Under the pieces are notes generated by a model that did not search any database, was not told where the DNA came from, and saw nothing but the letters and a program-made list of their open reading frames with translations. A DNA stretch of 7,870 nt from Acidobacteriota bacterium. Lineage in GTDB: Bacteria > Acidobacteriota > Terriglobia > Terriglobales > Acidobacteriaceae. The position numbers were made by a program, and so were the translations under genes. Below, in pieces: positions 5,892 to 7,870 of this stretch (the stretch's first letter is position 1; each line of letters starts with the position of its first letter). The stretch spans positions 1 through 7,870 of the forward strand of contig JAJZJJ010000114.1 of assembly GCA_021810175.1 (NCBI GenBank), given 5' to 3'.

Positions 5892-7592
5892 GTGATTCGA
5901 CGTTTGTTCATTCCCGGAACCGCGCTGATTCTGTTGGCAGTGTCCACCAGCGCACAGGTGCGCACTGCAACCACGTCAGGCAGTGTGTCGGGAGTGGTGC
6001 GGAACAGCCGCGGTGAACCTGAGTCCGGCGCCGTGGTGGAGCTGTTGAAGCCCGATTACACGGTGGTGGCGGAAGCCGCGACGGACAGCAAAGGGCGCTA
6101 CCAATTCGAAGATTTACATCCGGGCGCGTATGACCTGAAGGCGTCGAATGCGTTCTTTTTGCCGACGCTGCGGGAGAACGTGCAGGTTGAGGGCGCCACT
6201 CGGATGGTCGTGAACATGACGCTGAATACGCTGTATGAAGCGTTCCGGTGGCTGCCGGCTGAACCGCGATCGAAGCAGGAACCCCCTGACGACTGGACCT
6301 GGACGCTGCGCCTGGCGGCGAACCGGCCACTGCTGCGTATGCTGCAAAACGGCCCGCTGGTGATGGTTGCCGACGGCCGGGGGCATCGGGCGCTGGAGGC
6401 GCGGGTGACGATTCGCGGCGGGGACAACAGCTTCGGCGAGGGCGGAATTCACCAGGACGTGGAAATTGCGGATCGCGGCGAAAGCGCGACGGGAATGATC
6501 CTGAGGGCCGACCTGGCGGAGGCTGGACAGAGTGCGAACCCAGCCTTCCGGATGGTCGGCGGCTATGAGCGCCGGATGGGATTCAACGACTCCATGCGGA
6601 TGGTGGGAGTGGTGGAGGATCATCCTGAAATCGCCGCGGGGCCCGGCGGACAGGGGCTGAATGCTTTTGCGCTGCGGAGCGCCGAGACGATGAATCTGAT
6701 GCCGGGCATAGAGGCACAGGTGGGAGACGAGATTCTCGGGTTGCGCGCGGCAAGCACGATGATGGCGAATTATCCGTTTGCGTCGTTCACGGTGCAGAGC
6801 GGGCCGACCAGCGTTTCATATTCAGTGGCGACCAGCCCGGATGCGCAGCGCGCCGGTGAATTGGACCAGTTCACGCAACTGGCTTCGATGGCAGCCGAGT
6901 CTGGCGGCAGGCTGGTGGCCGAACACGGGCTGCATCAGGCCGTGCAGGTGAGCCGCAACGTCGGCGATCACGGGCACATGAGTGTGAGCGTGTACCACGA
7001 CCGCATGATTAACCCGGTGGTGAGCGGCGGCGGCGCTCTGGCGGAATCCGATTTGAATTCCGGCGATGTGCTGTTTGATCCGATGACGCAGCTGATGAGC
7101 GCGGCGGGGCAGGGTTTTTCGTCGACCGGCATGATGGCCGAGGTGAGCAACCAAGTGCTGGAGAATCTGTGGATGTCACTGAATGTGGCGACAGGGAATG
7201 CCCTGGCGTACACGGGCGACGGCGGGGCGATGTCGCTGGCGCAGCAGGTGAGCACGCTGCAGCCTCGCGAGTCAGAGATGGTGGCGGTATCTGCGACCGG
7301 GAAGCTGGTGGACTCTGGCACGCAGTGGCAGATTGGGTATGACTGGCAGGGCGGCGGGACGCTGACGCCGGTGGCGCCATTTGCCGCGCCACTGCCGGGG
7401 CCGTATCTGAGCCTGTTTGTACAGCAGCCAATCCGTTACCGGCACATGCTGCCAAATGGCGTGCAAGCCATGGTGGCAGTGAGGAATCTGCTGGCGGAAG
7501 GGTATCGGCCGTTCCTGAGCACCGACGGCACGACATTGTATTTCGCGCAGGTGAGTCGCTCGATAGAAGGCGGTCTTTCCTTCACGTTCTGA
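5892..7592 (+). CDS. Carboxypeptidase-regulatory-like domain protein with a probable outer-membrane beta-barrel
   Basis: A 566-residue exported protein. The signal peptide is MIRRLF... with cleavage likely after STSA (residue 21). Residues 30-111 form a carboxypeptidase-regulatory-like (CarboxypepD_reg) beta-sandwich: SGSVSGVVRNSRGEPESGA, then TDSKGRYQFEDLHPGAYDLKA. A conserved-looking linker with WTWTLRLAANRPLLRML (135-151) follows. The rest alternates short polar/hydrophobic strands with Gly/Ser turns and ends in ...GLSFTF with a C-terminal Phe, as in outer-membrane barrels inserted by BamA. This resembles the Oar/TonB-dependent receptors common in Acidobacteriota, but those are usually about 1000 residues or more; no plug domain or TonB box is evident. 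The start is GTG at 5892; there is no Shine-Dalgarno, yet it gives a good signal peptide. A later TTG at 5904 is possible. It probably shares an mRNA with the GWxTD gene, since no clear promoter lies in the gap. Function not known; barrel topology is inferred. Confidence 0.82.
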   Translation: MIRRLFIPGTALILLAVSTSAQVRTATTSGSVSGVVRNSRGEPESGAVVELLKPDYTVVAEAATDSKGRYQFEDLHPGAYDLKASNAFFLPTLRENVQVEGATRMVVNMTLNTLYEAFRWLPAEPRSKQEPPDDWTWTLRLAANRPLLRMLQNGPLVMVADGRGHRALEARVTIRGGDNSFGEGGIHQDVEIADRGESATGMILRADLAEAGQSANPAFRMVGGYERRMGFNDSMRMVGVVEDHPEIAAGPGGQGLNAFALRSAETMNLMPGIEAQVGDEILGLRAASTMMANYPFASFTVQSGPTSVSYSVATSPDAQRAGELDQFTQLASMAAESGGRLVAEHGLHQAVQVSRNVGDHGHMSVSVYHDRMINPVVSGGGALAESDLNSGDVLFDPMTQLMSAAGQGFSSTGMMAEVSNQVLENLWMSLNVATGNALAYTGDGGAMSLAQQVSTLQPRESEMVAVSATGKLVDSGTQWQIGYDWQGGGTLTPVAPFAAPLPGPYLSLFVQQPIRYRHMLPNGVQAMVAVRNLLAEGYRPFLSTDGTTLYFAQVSRSIEGGLSFTF

Positions 7593-7614
7593 AGGAAGAT
7601 TGAGCCTGCGGATG

Positions 7615-7623
7615 TGTTATAAA
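7615..7623 (+). promoter_or_regulatory. Extended -10 promoter for the tRNA-Lys gene
   Basis: TGTTATAAA has the TGn extension directly before TATAAA, a one-mismatch -10 box. No good -35 lies 16-18 bases upstream, which an extended -10 can compensate. A start near 7630 would give a precursor leader of about 47 bases before the mature tRNA. Confidence 0.4.
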
Positions 7624-7629
7624 AATGAA

Positions 7630-7646
7630 GGGCGAGTCCTTCGCCC
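7630..7646. other. Hairpin between the outer-membrane protein gene and the tRNA
   Basis: GGGCGA (7630-7635) and TCGCCC (7641-7646) form a perfect 6-bp stem with a five-base loop. On the plus strand no T-run follows. On the minus strand the stem is followed by TTCATTTTTATA, which looks like an intrinsic terminator for leftward transcription, although no leftward gene is seen to its right in this window. On the plus strand it could end transcription of the upstream gene weakly or fold in the tRNA precursor leader. Confidence 0.35.
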
Positions 7647-7676
7647 GGTCCCTTGCGGCTTCTCCGCACACTTTGT

Positions 7677-7752
7677 GGACGCGTAGCTCAACTGGCAGAG
7701 CATTCGACTCTTAATCGACAGGTTGTAGGTTCGATTCCTACCGCGTCCACCA
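7677..7752 (+). tRNA. tRNA-Lys (anticodon CTT)
   Basis: A complete 76-base cloverleaf. The acceptor stem GGACGCG pairs perfectly with CGCGTCC, followed by discriminator A and an encoded CCA. T8-A9 precede the D-arm GCTC/GAGC. The anticodon loop is CTCTTAA, with anticodon CTT at 7710-7712 reading the Lys codon AAG. The T-arm is GTAGG-TTCGATT-CCTAC. The anticodon stem has four pairs plus a T-C mismatch at position 27-43. It decodes the Lys codon favoured in high-GC genomes. There is no integrase or visible attachment duplication nearby. Confidence 0.98.
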
Positions 7753-7870
7753 AGAAACTTTCCAGTGAAAAGCCGCCCTAACTAGTCATCATGGAGTGAC
7801 CGGTCCACTGCGCTGACCGTGGGTTAAGCTGTGAGCCGAAGCGGTACACAGATCAGAGCCACAAGCGGAG
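7753..7870. other. 118-base region after the tRNA, no gene supported
   Basis: No open frame with a ribosome binding site and coding character is seen. A near-palindrome around ACCGGT (AGTGACCGGTCCACT, 7794-7808) is present. There is no clear terminator for the tRNA: CTTTC and GAAAAG near 7758-7772 form only a weak stem with no T-run. A GTG near 7831 opens a frame to the window edge but cannot be judged from so few codons. Confidence 0.4.

Noticed and set aside
7677..7752. tRNA 3' end as an integration site
   Set aside because: No integrase, no direct repeat of the tRNA end and no island genes are visible in the remaining 118 bases.
7831..7870. GTG-started frame to the right edge
   Set aside because: Only about 13 codons are visible, with no ribosome binding site and no motif.

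Overview
The window reads as a high-GC chromosomal segment from an Acidobacteriota-type bacterium (class Terriglobia is my best guess). This rests on a secreted GWxTD-domain protein next to an outer-membrane protein with a carboxypeptidase-regulatory-like N-terminus, on MacA/MacB-type export genes, and on short CAGTTGTC/GGCAACTG-type repeats between genes. Taxonomy is inferred from gene content only. I see no phage, plasmid, transposase or CRISPR sequence.

Left half, minus strand (transcribed right to left from about 3.95 kb): a membrane-fusion/adaptor protein (MacA/HlyD type, 3823-2465), an ABC ATPase of the MacB/LolD type (2415-1657), a 175-bp repeat-rich gap, a secreted protein matching only the N-terminal half of the DUF885 family (1481-606), and proC (pyrroline-5-carboxylate reductase, start 609, running off the left edge). 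The DUF885-like stop and the proC start overlap as GTGA. The adaptor/ATPase pair has no permease gene in the window, so its membrane partner must lie elsewhere.

Middle (3824-4065): a divergent control region. On the plus strand it holds a good sigma70-type promoter whose -10 box is overlapped by an imperfect 16-bp palindrome. On the minus strand it holds a two-part hairpin in the leader of the adaptor gene.

Right half, plus strand: the GWxTD-domain protein (4066-5802), an 89-bp gap with two hairpins in tandem, the carboxypeptidase-regulatory-domain/outer-membrane-barrel protein (5892-7592), then a tRNA-Lys(CTT) (7677-7752) with encoded CCA. The last 118 bases hold no gene I can support.

Together the window is mainly cell-envelope biology: an export adaptor plus ATPase, divergent from an exported GWxTD protein and a probable outer-membrane protein. 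The two flanks are housekeeping (proC and tRNA-Lys). The best candidate for something undescribed is the GWxTD/outer-membrane-protein pair and its divergent link to an efflux half-system. The truncated, translationally coupled DUF885 protein is the second.
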